Assembly (NCBI GenBank): GCA_946480815.1 | Contig: CAMLLB010000068.1 | Coordinates: 1 to 18,045 of the forward strand | Origin: an uncultured Flavobacteriales bacterium | Lineage (GTDB): Bacteria; Bacteroidota; Bacteroidia; Flavobacteriales; Crocinitomicaceae | Length of the DNA: 18,045 nt | Reading direction: 5' to 3' | Shown: piece by piece, positions 8,057 to 15,983 of the stretch | Numbering within the stretch: the first letter of the stretch is position 1 | Layout: each line of letters begins with the position of its first letter | Notes under the pieces: model-generated | Database searches by the model: none | Told to the model about the DNA's origin: nothing | Seen by the model: only the letters and a program-made list of their open reading frames with translations | Position numbers and translations under genes: made by a program

Positions 8057-11000
8057 AACGGATCAAGGTTACATTTCCTTTGATGATTTTTTGCTCTCCC
8101 TGAACACAAGTTGCTTCCAGGTAATAGTCGTAAGTATCAGGTTTTAATAATTTATCTCTGAATGTTCCGTCCCAGCCGATGTTTTGATCTGTTGTTTCAA
8201 AAACCATTTCTCCCCAGCGATCGAAAATCCGGAATAGAATTTTAGTTGCTATTGCACTTCTCACATACAAAACATCGTTCTCCAGATCTCCATTCGGAGA
8301 GAAGGCATTTGGTACATATACATACGTCCGGTCGCAGACTACTTCCAGTACATTTACTTTTACGGAAGCTGATTTGGTACAGATCCCGTCTGTAATACTC
8401 ACTACATATTGAGTTGTTTGTTCTGGAGTTGCATTTGTGACCTGACTATACGGATTAGATAACCCTGTTTGAGGGAACCAAACGTACGAATAACCGGCCG
8501 GAGATGCGGTTAAGGTGCTGGTGCCTCCCGGTACAACATATTCCGGGTTTGCCTGCGCACTGATTGCTCCTGAAATATTCCCAACGGTAATATAAATGGA
8601 ATCTCTGTCAAAACAACCGTTTGATCCGTTGGCGTCCACATAAACCCATTGACTGGTCGGAGGATTTGCAATGACCACATTTTCCTGTGCAGTGGTTGTT
8701 AATATACTCATCGGGCTCCAGGCATATGTGAAAGTTACTCCGGGAATTTGAATAAATGCCGTCAATGTTGTCGGATCATTCAGACAGATGGAATCATTTC
8801 CGTTGAGGGACAAACTGCCGCCAATGAAGTATACGGTTACACTGTCTATTTCAGAGCAATAGGCATTTCCTGCACGAATGTAATAGGTGGTAGTTGCACC
8901 GGGCGTAACATTCAGAATAGAATCAGCTGTTGTTGTATTTAATGTGTCTGTAAACTGATTATTGGAGGACCAGATAAAGTAATCCGCTGATCCGAATGAG
9001 TTGGCAGTGAAAGTCAATGGAAGCGGTGAACAAAGAATTGTGTCGTTGGAAACAGAAAGCTGGATTTCAGGCAGAACGGTGACTGTAATTTCTGCTGTAT
9101 CGGTAAGTAAACAAACGGAGTCTGTTACCATCAGCCTAACGACGAAGGTTCCGGGGTTTGTGTATGTGACTGTTGGGGAATACTCTGTTGAAGTTCCCTG
9201 GCCGTTTCCAAAATCCCATTCATAGGAATCAGACGGTGAACTGGTATTTGTAAACGTAACAGTAAAGTCTTCACAGCCGTTTACGTTATTGGTCGTAAAT
9301 TCTGCCTTAGGTAACAACTGGAAATCAAATTTGAAGACCAGGTTGTTGCAGTTGTTATTGGTTCCCGGTCCGGTATTGAGATTGAGATTTGACCACGCAT
9401 TGGGACTGGTAGGGAAATCGCTGTGACCATTGCATCCTCCGCAAACCGACTGATAGACCACACCATTTTTATCAAAACGGGAAGTTCCGCCATCAACGTG
9501 TTCCTGTGCCTGATTTCCCCCGATATAACTTCCGTATAACAAACCGGAAAAATCACGTTTGTAAACAAACAGGTAAAAGTCAAAGCCGTTTGGTGACGTA
9601 CTTTGAAAAGCGTCGGAACTGACAGGCATACCACTTAACGGCGTGCTCTGAAGGATATTTGCACCCCAACCCGAAACATACATGTTTCCGCAAATATCAA
9701 CCAAAAATGCTGCAGGAGAAATATTGATATTTGGGCTGCCATTCCCAAAAACAGTAGAGTTGACAATGGAAGTTAACGTCGGATCCAATTTTGCGATAAA
9801 TTGACTGCTGTTCGGGTAGCTTTGTGAGTTGATTACCAGGAAATTACCACCAACTGATTGCCCAAGTACAAAAACCTCATCATTCCGGTTAATTTCTACG
9901 AAAAATGCCTGGTCGTATAAGTCTGCTCCAATGTAAGTGCTCTGTGTTAGCGTTTGCCCGTCAGGTGTCAGTTTTCCCACGAAACCATCTGCTTTTCCTC
10001 CCAGATAATTCGGATTTAATCCTCCGGTGGTGCCTGGAATATTCGAGCTGGAAGTTCCGCCCGCAAAAACCACATTGTAACTGGAGTCTATTTTTACGGA
10101 ATAGCACGCGTCATTGTTGGTTCCGCCAAAATAACTTCCCCAAAGCATCGTACTCAGATCAGATGACAGTTTGAAAACCACACCATCCTGTTGTCCACCA
10201 AGAGCAGCCTGAAATGGATTGAGTGTTGGAAAATTTGCCGAACGGGTACAGGAGGCAACAATACAATTTCCCAGCGAATCGATCATGATCTCGCCCCGGA
10301 ATTGATCTCCGTAATTTGTTGAAAGTGAATCGTAAGCGGATACTGCACTATAATTCCCTGAACTGACTTTATAATTGATCCCGTCATTCTGGTTTCCTCC
10401 TACATAGGTGGATGCCATCAGGTTATGGCCGTTTGCGCTGATCTTTGATACAAAGATATCTGTTCCCTGACTTCCGAAATTGGCTCCGTTGAACTGTACA
10501 TTAATAGTGGAACCTCCGCCATGTGCATTTTGAAACGGGTTTTGTAATGGGAAATCAGTGGATGCAGTAATCCCGAAAACGTACAGATTGTTTAGCCGGT
10601 CACAGATCAAACTATGAACGGTTTCGGTACCTTGAGTAGTGTTTCCGCCTCCCAGGAATGCTGTCCAGATCATGGTTGTCCCATCCGGAGAATACTTGGA
10701 GATAAATACGTCGGTAGTATTTAAGCCATTATAGGTCAATGTGAAATTCGATGTTACATCAAAAGCAGCCGGATCAGGAGTCGGATAGGAGTTCCCGAAA
10801 ATGGTCCCGCCTGAATAGGCAGATCCATCATAACCATAGGTTGCAGTCATTCCAAAATTATCAGTCGGAGAACCGGAATAGGTCGCAAATACTAAAATCG
10901 GGTCAATGATCAAAGTAGCGTTTTCATCGTGTTTTCCTAACTCGAACGAAACAACGTCTTTTTTCAAAATGAATTTACATGGAATAGCACTCAATTTACC

Positions 11001-11630
11001 GTTCAGCATCTGATAAGCGATCGGTTTTTTTTCCGTGATTTTACCCAGGTCAGTTGTTAAAACAAGGTTTCCACTTTTATCCAGTGCGATTTCTGAAAAT
11101 CCTTTCATTTTCAGCTGAATCTGCTTGTAATCTGTTCCGGGTGCGCACCACAATTCGTATTTGAACGCTGTTTTGGAATCGATGACTTTTAAATCTACTC
11201 CGGGGTAGAAATCAACGAGTGTAGCTTCCTGGAAACTTTGAACATTGCTTGCCCATTTAAAACTGTCGTTGCCGATGAAATAATTATAATAGTAGGAAAG
11301 CGGTTTTTCTTTTTTCAGTTGTGTCACCTCATGGGAATTGAGAAATTCGACCCCGACCAAAGTTCCTTTGAAGTAATCACTGTTTTCATCTGTTACCCGG
11401 TGGGAATGTGCTTTTTTCAGAGCAGAATAATCCCGGATATCATAGATGAAACCATGTTGCTGGATCCAGATGTTATTTCCCTGTGATTTGGATTGAAATA
11501 GTACTTTTTCTGCCCATTGGCCCTTATTTTCAATCAAAGCATAATGCGTTGAATGCTGATGCTCTATTTCCTGAGCATAAAACTGTGTGTAAAATACAAG
11601 GGCACCAAAAAGTCCAATAATCAGCTTCAT
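8055..11630 (-). CDS. Large surface protein: beta-propeller repeats, PKD domain, T9SS type B sorting domain
   Basis: A 1191-residue exported protein with a signal peptide (MKLIIGLFGALVFYTQFYAQ). Residues 25-245 form an N-terminal domain opening HYALIENKGQWAEKVLFQSK and ending ATLIIDPILVFATYSG; this arrangement typically precedes SBBP-type repeats. About 245-770 contains recurring blades of the form SKYSPDGTTMIWTAFLGG, SKISANGHNLMASTYVGG, KLSSDLSTMLWGSYFGG and KLTPDGQTLTQSTYIG. About 775-850 is a PKD domain (TFTNTSSPSDSYEWDFGNGQG..., GTFVVRLMVTD). About 850-1095 are further Ig-like or PKD-like beta segments. About 1098-1191 is the gliding-motility-associated C-terminal domain (YVPNAFSPNGDLENDVLYV, FRIFDRWGEMVFET, GWDGTFRDKLLKPDTYDYYL), the T9SS type B signal. 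It is presumably exported by T9SS to the cell surface or beyond. The ligand and role are unknown. The gene stands alone in its transcription unit, divergent from the DinB-like gene. Confidence 0.92.
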   Translation of the reverse strand: MKLIIGLFGALVFYTQFYAQEIEHQHSTHYALIENKGQWAEKVLFQSKSQGNNIWIQQHGFIYDIRDYSALKKAHSHRVTDENSDYFKGTLVGVEFLNSHEVTQLKKEKPLSYYYNYFIGNDSFKWASNVQSFQEATLVDFYPGVDLKVIDSKTAFKYELWCAPGTDYKQIQLKMKGFSEIALDKSGNLVLTTDLGKITEKKPIAYQMLNGKLSAIPCKFILKKDVVSFELGKHDENATLIIDPILVFATYSGSPTDNFGMTATYGYDGSAYSGGTIFGNSYPTPDPAAFDVTSNFTLTYNGLNTTDVFISKYSPDGTTMIWTAFLGGGNTTQGTETVHSLICDRLNNLYVFGITASTDFPLQNPFQNAHGGGSTINVQFNGANFGSQGTDIFVSKISANGHNLMASTYVGGNQNDGINYKVSSGNYSAVSAYDSLSTNYGDQFRGEIMIDSLGNCIVASCTRSANFPTLNPFQAALGGQQDGVVFKLSSDLSTMLWGSYFGGTNNDACYSVKIDSSYNVVFAGGTSSSNIPGTTGGLNPNYLGGKADGFVGKLTPDGQTLTQSTYIGADLYDQAFFVEINRNDEVFVLGQSVGGNFLVINSQSYPNSSQFIAKLDPTLTSIVNSTVFGNGSPNINISPAAFLVDICGNMYVSGWGANILQSTPLSGMPVSSDAFQSTSPNGFDFYLFVYKRDFSGLLYGSYIGGNQAQEHVDGGTSRFDKNGVVYQSVCGGCNGHSDFPTSPNAWSNLNLNTGPGTNNNCNNLVFKFDFQLLPKAEFTTNNVNGCEDFTVTFTNTSSPSDSYEWDFGNGQGTSTEYSPTVTYTNPGTFVVRLMVTDSVCLLTDTAEITVTVLPEIQLSVSNDTILCSPLPLTFTANSFGSADYFIWSSNNQFTDTLNTTTADSILNVTPGATTTYYIRAGNAYCSEIDSVTVYFIGGSLSLNGNDSICLNDPTTLTAFIQIPGVTFTYAWSPMSILTTTAQENVVIANPPTSQWVYVDANGSNGCFDRDSIYITVGNISGAISAQANPEYVVPGGTSTLTASPAGYSYVWFPQTGLSNPYSQVTNATPEQTTQYVVSITDGICTKSASVKVNVLEVVCDRTYVYVPNAFSPNGDLENDVLYVRSAIATKILFRIFDRWGEMVFETTDQNIGWDGTFRDKLLKPDTYDYYLEATCVQGEQKIIKGNVTLIR

Positions 11631-11680
11631 AGTTGAAAGATATGAAAATGTTTAAAAAGGTTGCATTTTTGAGTATAACT

Positions 11681-11711
11681 TTTGCCATTCAATTTGCTCT
11701 GGTTATATTTG
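11681..11711 (+). promoter_or_regulatory. Full Bacteroidota promoter TTTG-N19-TATATTTG
   Basis: TTTG at 11681-11684, a 19-base spacer, then TATATTTG at 11704-11711. This matches the Bacteroidota primary-sigma consensus (TTTG, 19-21 bases, TAnnTTTG). It lies 16 bases upstream of the ATG at 11728, so the leader would be very short. It should drive the DinB-like gene and its overlapping peptidase gene. Confidence 0.7.
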
Positions 11712-11727
11712 ATATAAATTCGAGCAT

Positions 11728-12306
11728 ATGACAACTCAATGGGTCTTCAACGAAGTTGCGACAATAACAGAGAAAAATATCCAGCATTTAAAATCGAAGT
11801 TTTCAAACTATTCAGAGAATCAATTGAACTGGAAGCCCAACCCTGCGACCTGGAGTTTAGCCGAAATTTTTGCTCATTTAAATGCTTATGCGAAATTTTA
11901 TCATTCGACTTTAAACGATCGGATTGATAAAACCCGTTTCCGCGTCCCGCGCATTAATTATTCTTCATCTCCTCTGGGGAAATCTGCCTGGATGTCGATG
12001 AAACTGGGAAATGCCCGGAATGTGAAGCGAAAATTCAATGCTCCCGGTGAATACAATCCATCCGTAAACCCTTTGTTGGTGAATGGATCAGAGATTAAGA
12101 CCTTATTGGACGGACAAAACGAATTTCTTGGAATAATTGAAAAATCGGTTGCAGTTTCTTTGAAAAAGGTTAAAGTTCCGATCTCGATTTCCAAACTGGT
12201 CCGTCTTCGGTTAGGAGATGCGTTGTTGTTTGTCGCTTATCACAACGACAGGCATATGGAACAAGCGTTAAAACTGACAAAAAATCCCCAATTTCCTAAG
12301 AAGTGA
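11728..12306 (+). CDS. DinB-like four-helix metalloprotein
   Basis: A 192-residue cytoplasmic protein of the DinB/YfiT-like superfamily. The family pattern is complete: W-x-L-x-E-I-x-x-H-L at residues 42-51 (TWSLAEIFAHL) and the C-terminal YHNDRHMEQ at 171-179. The three histidines expected to bind a divalent metal are His50, His172 and His176. Members are often thiol (bacillithiol/mycothiol/glutathione)-dependent transferases or damage-inducible proteins of unknown activity, and the sequence does not say which applies here. The start is fixed by a full promoter just upstream. Its stop overlaps the GTG of the peptidase gene (GTGA), so the two are co-translated. Confidence 0.85.
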   Translation: MTTQWVFNEVATITEKNIQHLKSKFSNYSENQLNWKPNPATWSLAEIFAHLNAYAKFYHSTLNDRIDKTRFRVPRINYSSSPLGKSAWMSMKLGNARNVKRKFNAPGEYNPSVNPLLVNGSEIKTLLDGQNEFLGIIEKSVAVSLKKVKVPISISKLVRLRLGDALLFVAYHNDRHMEQALKLTKNPQFPKK

Positions 12307-13058
12307 GTAGAATTCACGCATTTTGTAAAGCAAGTATTGCACCCGTTCGCGGAGATGCAAGTGACCGTTCTGAAATAGTTACCCAGCTTTTGTTTGGTGA
12401 GCTTGTTGAAATCATTGAAGTCCATAATCAATGGGTTAAAATCCGCTCATTCATGGATGGATATGAAGGTTGGATCGATTCCAAACAGATCCAGGATTTG
12501 AGGGAAAAGGAAATTTCACGCTGGCTGGATGGCCTGGTTGTGGAACATTCGGAATTCAGGATTGTTGAAGGGCCGGAGGGGAAACAAGTGTTACCAAAAG
12601 GTTTTTTTCGTCCCGGAGATGGGGAAGAAACCTTCAATATAGGGAAATCAACCTATCGTTTTTTGAATGAGGAAGAAACACAACCTGCCTCTCTGATCGA
12701 ATTTGCCAAAAGTTATCTGAACGCTCCGTATTTGTGGGGAGGGAAAACCATGTTTGGAATTGACTGTTCCGGATTCATGCAGCAAATTCACCGCGTTTTC
12801 AATTATCAATTGCCGCGTAATTCTTCACAACAGGCAGAGTTGGGACAGGAAGTAGATTTCGAGGACCGGGAAGCAGGTGATCTGGCTTTTTTCATTTCCG
12901 ATGCAGGGAATATCCATCATGTGGGCCTGCTGGTTAATAAAGACGAGATCATCCATGCGCATGGTTACGTCCGGATTGATGATTTTGGTTCCAAAGGAAT
13001 TACCCGTAAAATTGACGAAGTACACTCGCATAAATTACATTCGATCAAAAGGCTCTAA
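12303..13058 (+). CDS. NlpC/P60 (C40) cell-wall peptidase with SH3b domain
   Basis: A 251-residue protein resembling gamma-D-glutamyl-L-diamino-acid endopeptidases, which cleave murein stem peptides. The N-terminal SH3b region (about 5-65) has PVRGDASDRSEIVTQLLFGE and WVKIRSFMDGYEGWI. The C-terminal NlpC/P60 domain (about 130-251) carries the catalytic Cys155 (GIDCSGF), His206 (IHHVGLL) and a third polar residue, His218 (IIHAHG). YLWGG before the cysteine is typical of the family. There is no signal peptide, so it more likely recycles imported murein peptides in the cytoplasm, in the manner of YkfC-type enzymes, than acts on the wall from outside. The start is GTG, inside the stop of the DinB-like gene. 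That start is supported by the overlap and by the SH3b domain beginning at once. Confidence 0.92.
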   Translation: MSRIHAFCKASIAPVRGDASDRSEIVTQLLFGELVEIIEVHNQWVKIRSFMDGYEGWIDSKQIQDLREKEISRWLDGLVVEHSEFRIVEGPEGKQVLPKGFFRPGDGEETFNIGKSTYRFLNEEETQPASLIEFAKSYLNAPYLWGGKTMFGIDCSGFMQQIHRVFNYQLPRNSSQQAELGQEVDFEDREAGDLAFFISDAGNIHHVGLLVNKDEIIHAHGYVRIDDFGSKGITRKIDEVHSHKLHSIKRL

Positions 13059-13085
13059 AAGCAACGATAGTTTTTAGAATCAGAT

Positions 13086-13093
13086 TATATTTG
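13086..13093 (+). promoter_or_regulatory. -7 element TATATTTG upstream of glyA
   Basis: TATATTTG matches the Bacteroidota -7 consensus, 102 bases before the glyA ATG and 27 bases after the peptidase stop. No TTTG/TTG is seen 19-21 bases upstream. If it is used, the transcript would carry a leader of nearly 100 bases containing the repeat at 13103-13179. Confidence 0.5.
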
Positions 13094-13102
13094 CGGGCAA
13101 AA

Positions 13103-13179
13103 GTTCAAAAGGTTTCAAAGGTTCAAAAAGTTCCAATTGAATCGTTTAAACATTTTGAACTCATTGAACTTGTTTAAAC
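13103..13179. repeat. GTTCAAAAG-type direct and inverted repeats in the glyA leader
   Basis: Three tandem near-copies, GTTCAAAAG (13103), GTTTCAAAG (13112) and GTTCAAAAAG (13121), are followed by the inverted forms TTTTGAAC (13153) and ATTGAAC (13163). The 8-base palindrome GTTTAAAC occurs twice (13144 and 13172). The block fills most of the gap between promoter element and gene and can fold in several alternative ways. Similar GTTCAAA/TTTGAAC clusters are, as I recall, common before genes in Bacteroidota. Function unknown. Confidence 0.55.
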
Positions 13180-13195
13180 TAAAATAAAAATAAGC

Positions 13196-14470
13196 ATGAA
13201 ACGCGATCAGGAAGTATTTGACTTAATTGCTGCAGAAAGACAGCGTCAAGAACATGGAATTGAATTAATTGCGTCTGAAAACTTTGTCTCTGATGAGGTA
13301 ATGGAAGCAATGGGTTCTGTATTGACTAATAAATATGCAGAAGGACTTCCGGGAAAACGCTATTATGGTGGTTGTGAAGTGGTTGATAAAGTAGAACAAC
13401 TGGCGATCGATCGTTTGTGTAAATTATTCGGGGCAACATGGGCAAATGTGCAGCCACATTCAGGTGCACAGGCGAATGCTGCGGTTTTCCTTGCTTGTTT
13501 GCAACCGGGAGATAAAATTCTTGGTTTTGATTTGAGTCACGGAGGACACTTAACTCACGGTTCTCCGGTCAACTTTTCCGGGAAATTGTACAAGCCGTTT
13601 TTCTATGGTGTTAATGAGCAAACCGGGAAGGTGGATTACGACATGATGGAAGAGGTTGCGAAGCGCGAAAAACCAAAAATGATCGTTTGCGGTGCATCTG
13701 CTTATTCAAGAGATTGGGATTACGCTCGTATCCGTAAGATTGCTGACGAGGTCGGAGCATTGATCCTGGCAGATATTTCACATCCTGCAGGATTAATTGC
13801 CGCAGGATTATTGAACGATCCTTTGGATCACTGTCATATCGTAACAACGACAACCCACAAAACATTGCGTGGTCCGCGTGGAGGTGTGATCATGATGCGC
13901 AATAACTTCGACAATCCGTTCGGGTTAAAATGGAATAACGGAAACCTGAAATCAATGGGAGCCTTGTTGGATGCAGCTGTATTCCCAGGAATTCAAGGCG
14001 GACCGTTAGAGCACGTAATTGCTGCGAAAGCGGTGGCGTTCGGAGAAGCATTGTCTGATGGCTACAAAACATACATGACCCAGGTGAAGAAAAACGCGGC
14101 ATTAATGGCGGAAGAATTTACCAAATTGGGATACAAGATCATTTCCGGAGGAACAGATAATCACAGCATGCTGATCGATTTGCGTTCGAAAGGAGTAACC
14201 GGGAAAGATGCTGAAAACAACCTGGTTTTGGCGGACATTACAGTAAACAAGAACATGGTACCTTTTGATACGGAGTCTCCGTTCATTACTTCCGGAATCC
14301 GTGTCGGAACATCTGCCATCACTTCCCGTGGAATTAAAGAAACAGAGATCGCAACGATCGTTAAATTAATCGACCGTGTATTGATGAACATCGGTGATGA
14401 AGAGACGATCAAATCCGTGCGTTCGGAAGTGAATGCGTTGATGAGCGCACGACCGTTGTTTATGTGGTAA
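13196..14470 (+). CDS. glyA: Serine hydroxymethyltransferase
   Basis: PLP enzyme interconverting serine + tetrahydrofolate and glycine + 5,10-methylene-tetrahydrofolate; the main source of one-carbon units, cytoplasmic. The 424-residue length is normal for bacteria. Family signatures run throughout: [80 protein letters not shown], and [13 protein letters not shown] with the Schiff-base Lys222. Asp193 and His196 correspond to the PLP-stacking/binding residues of E. coli GlyA (offset 7). The C-terminus has [15 protein letters not shown] and is complete. The start is supported by [18 protein letters not shown] aligning with family N-termini. It is flanked by its own -7 element and a strong terminator, so it is probably monocistronic. 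Confidence 0.97.
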   Translation: MKRDQEVFDLIAAERQRQEHGIELIASENFVSDEVMEAMGSVLTNKYAEGLPGKRYYGGCEVVDKVEQLAIDRLCKLFGATWANVQPHSGAQANAAVFLACLQPGDKILGFDLSHGGHLTHGSPVNFSGKLYKPFFYGVNEQTGKVDYDMMEEVAKREKPKMIVCGASAYSRDWDYARIRKIADEVGALILADISHPAGLIAAGLLNDPLDHCHIVTTTTHKTLRGPRGGVIMMRNNFDNPFGLKWNNGNLKSMGALLDAAVFPGIQGGPLEHVIAAKAVAFGEALSDGYKTYMTQVKKNAALMAEEFTKLGYKIISGGTDNHSMLIDLRSKGVTGKDAENNLVLADITVNKNMVPFDTESPFITSGIRVGTSAITSRGIKETEIATIVKLIDRVLMNIGDEETIKSVRSEVNALMSARPLFMW

Positions 14471-14495
14471 GAAATAAAGAATTCCTCAATGATAC

Positions 14496-14532
14496 AAAAG
14501 CGGTCTTTCAACGGATCGCTTTTTTGTTTTTT
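14496..14532 (+). terminator. Rho-independent terminator of glyA
   Basis: AAAAGCGGTC (14496-14505) pairs with GATCGCTTTT (14514-14523) with one G-U wobble and an 8-base loop, followed by T-rich TTTTTTGTTTTTT. It lies 25 bases after the glyA stop. Confidence 0.85.
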
Positions 14533-14534
14533 AC

Positions 14535-14602
14535 CACATAGAGACATAGGTCACATAGTTTTGAAGTCTGTATAAACGATCAAGTATTTTCTATGTGTCT
14601 AT
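14535..14602. repeat. CACATAG direct/inverted repeat
   Basis: Three short near-copies in tandem, CACATAG (14535), GACATAG (14543) and CACATAG (14552), are followed about 30 bases later by CTATGTGTCTAT (14591-14602). That is the inverse of ATAGAGACATAG (14538-14549) at 11 of 12 positions. The result is a hairpin with a long loop, placed directly after the glyA terminator. ACCACATAGAGACATAG resembles a dispersed intergenic repeat I associate with Flavobacteriales genomes, but I cannot confirm copy number here. Confidence 0.5.
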
Positions 14603-14629
14603 CTTCCTATTCGGTTTTATTTTAAATGA

Positions 14630-14665
14630 AAAGGGAGAAACCCGCATGTGCAGATTACTCCCTTT
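14630..14665 (-). terminator. Hairpin after the orphan minus-strand gene
   Basis: AAAGGGAG (14630-14637) and CTCCCTTT (14658-14665) form a perfect 8 bp stem with a 20-base loop, 35 bases downstream of the stop of the minus-strand gene at 14701. It is followed on that strand by TTTTCATTTAAAATAAAA. This is consistent with a rho-independent terminator, although the loop is long. Confidence 0.55.
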
Positions 14666-14700
14666 ATCAAAATAAACTGGAACCTAACTTTTATAATCTT

Positions 14701-15108
14701 TTACATTCTGCAAAGCGCATCCCAGGTTGTCCAGAAATGAGCATTGATTGCTCCCGGCATTGGATTGGTACTGTCTGCAACGATTCCTACCATGGAAGCA
14801 CAGGTACTGTTGCAACCGATTTCGTTGGTGCTTCCCTGTTGAGGCGGGATTTGGCGCCATGTTCCTGTAGAACCGCTTAATAATTCCACCTTGATATCAA
14901 AAATTCCCGAAAGGTTGGGTGTTTGTAGTTGTTGTGTCGGATTTTCGCTTGAAATAGTTCCGCTCCAATCTCCCTGGGAGAAAGTAACTCTCCAGGTACC
15001 GATCATTTTCGAAGTGTCGTTGTTTGGGGATAAATATACCCAGAATTGTGCACCGTTACCCAATTGGATACTTGCAGGTGCATTTGCGTTAGCTGTCGCT
15101 GTTGTCAT
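14701..15108 (-). CDS. Small orphan protein of unknown function
   Basis: 135 residues starting MTTATANANAPASIQLG; there is no signal peptide and no TM. The sequence alternates beta-like stretches (GAQFWVYLSP, GTWRVTFSQGDWSG, FDIKVELLSGSTGTWRQI) with turns, suggesting a compact beta-sandwich. It has a Cys-containing loop (EIGCNSTCASMVG) and ends in FWTTWDALCRM. The Trp/Gly/Ser/Thr-rich make-up resembles carbohydrate-binding or adhesin-like modules, but I recognise no family. An in-frame stop lies 8 codons upstream of the ATG at 15108 with no other start between, so this start is the only one supported. The protein-like composition and the terminator-like hairpin downstream argue that it is a real gene. 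Confidence 0.65.
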   Translation of the reverse strand: MTTATANANAPASIQLGNGAQFWVYLSPNNDTSKMIGTWRVTFSQGDWSGTISSENPTQQLQTPNLSGIFDIKVELLSGSTGTWRQIPPQQGSTNEIGCNSTCASMVGIVADSTNPMPGAINAHFWTTWDALCRM

Positions 15109-15338
15109 AGTGAATAGTATATAATGTGGCTCCTACTCTCAGGCTTTTCGGAAAACGCCCACCATTCGATGTTTCCTTTCTCGGGACCGGCCGTGTCCGT
15201 CTGAAAGGCAAATAGCGAATAGTGTTATACGAAAATAAGGTGTTTCCTGAAGCAAGTTGTTTTGTTTGTCATGAGACGGAAGATTGGTGTCATGAATCGT
15301 GGAAATCAGTGTATGGATCAGAATGGATAGGGTTGTGA
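15109..15338. other. 230-base stretch with no convincing gene; GC-rich hairpin at 15175-15208
   Basis: Between the orphan gene and the transposase I see no gene I would defend. It contains CCTTTC (15175-15180) facing GAAAGG (15203-15208), with an inner GGAC (15184) / GTCC (15195) stem around CGGCCG. This makes a two-step GC-rich hairpin that stands out against the A/T-rich surroundings and sits 67 bases before the orphan ATG on that strand. It may be the leader of the orphan gene or a remnant of the transposon's flank. Confidence 0.3.
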
Positions 15339-15884
15339 TCAAAAGTGGCCATACGGAATATGTTTTTTCGGGTTGTTCCGGATATATTGGCAGATGCGCT
15401 CATACGATTCTTTATCACGAATGATGTGATCGTAGTAATTCCGTTGCCATTCAAAAGAAAAATCCGATTTGCGAATTTCATAAGAACATCGTCCTTTGAA
15501 CCATCGAATGATTCGTGATAAATTTTGGTTAAACATCGGATTGTTATTACCGGCGAAACCACCCGGTATTTGATTTGGTTTACGTTGGGGCGCGATTAAT
15601 CGCGCCCCAACTACGTGTTCGTGGATGATGATAATCCCATGAATATGATTAGGCATCACAATAAATTCGCCCAATTCAACAAACGGAAATTGAACCGGAA
15701 TTTGTTTCCAAATACATTGTATGCTGATAGCAGCAGGTGTTTGTTTCAATATGCCTGATTCAATACTGCCAAAAAATGGATGCTTGTTTTTAGTGCAAAT
15801 TGTAATAAAATAGGCTCCGGCTTTGCTGTAATCGTGTTTGTTTAATCTCATGCTTTGCCTTCCGTGCATCAATGGATCGTACAT
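15339..15884 (-). mobile_element. REP-associated tyrosine transposase (RAYT, Y1/HUH family)
   Basis: A 181-residue protein of the Y1 transposase superfamily. The N-terminus (MHGRQSMRLNKHDYSKAGAYFITICTKNK) is characteristic. The HUH motif is His80-Ile81-His82 in VMPNHIHGIIII, and the candidate nucleophile is Tyr150 or Tyr151 in WQRNYYDHIIRD, followed by YIRNNPKKH. These enzymes nick and rejoin single-stranded DNA at palindromic REP sequences and are usually single-copy, domesticated relatives of IS200/IS605 transposases. Odd feature: residues 92-100 are encoded by a perfect REP-like palindrome. The C-terminus ends shortly after NNPKK; related proteins often carry more sequence, so slight truncation is possible. 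It is divergent from the HEAGH gene. I see no paired REP copies or insertion ends in the immediate flanks. Confidence 0.88.
15584..15611. repeat. REP-like palindrome inside the transposase frame
   Basis: A perfect 28-base palindrome: GTTGGGG on one side, CCCCAAC on the other, and GCGCGATTAATCGCGC in the centre. On the coding (minus) strand it is read in frame as V-G-A-R-L-I-A-P-Q (residues 92-100), just after the HUH strand. Positions 15587-15608 match the intergenic palindrome core at 3802-3823 at 21 of 22 positions. Confidence 0.9.
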
Positions 15885-15983
15885 TTTTTTTGAACTTTCT
15901 TATATAAATTAGTGAAAAAGATCATTTGAAAAAATAGGTGAAGACAGATATTTCCTATTTTCATCCAAATAAAAACTATTCAC

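Noticed and set aside
9281..9634. 117-codon minus-strand frame inside the type B cargo gene
   Set aside because: It overlaps the 1191-residue gene on the same strand in another frame, has no signal or domain, and is a shadow of the real gene.
13103..13179. CRISPR-like array in the glyA leader
   Set aside because: The units are 9-10 bases, contiguous and degenerate, with no spacers and no cas genes nearby.
14626..14880. 84-codon plus-strand frame opposite the orphan gene
   Set aside because: Composition is unlike protein (Cys/Arg/Ser-rich), there is no promoter element, and it begins within the terminator-like hairpin. The minus-strand frame is clearly the protein-like one.
15109..15338. Possible riboswitch or tRNA in the gap beside the transposase
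   Set aside because: Only one short two-step hairpin is visible; no cloverleaf, no conserved riboswitch core recognised.
15139..15342. Minus-strand 67-codon frame touching the transposase stop (TTGA overlap)
   Set aside because: It has a TTG start, no recognisable family and low-complexity Arg/His-rich sequence, and it crosses the GC-rich hairpin. More likely chance than a gene.
15290..15562. 90-codon minus-strand frame within the transposase
   Set aside because: It is an alternative frame of the RAYT coding sequence with no start context or motif.
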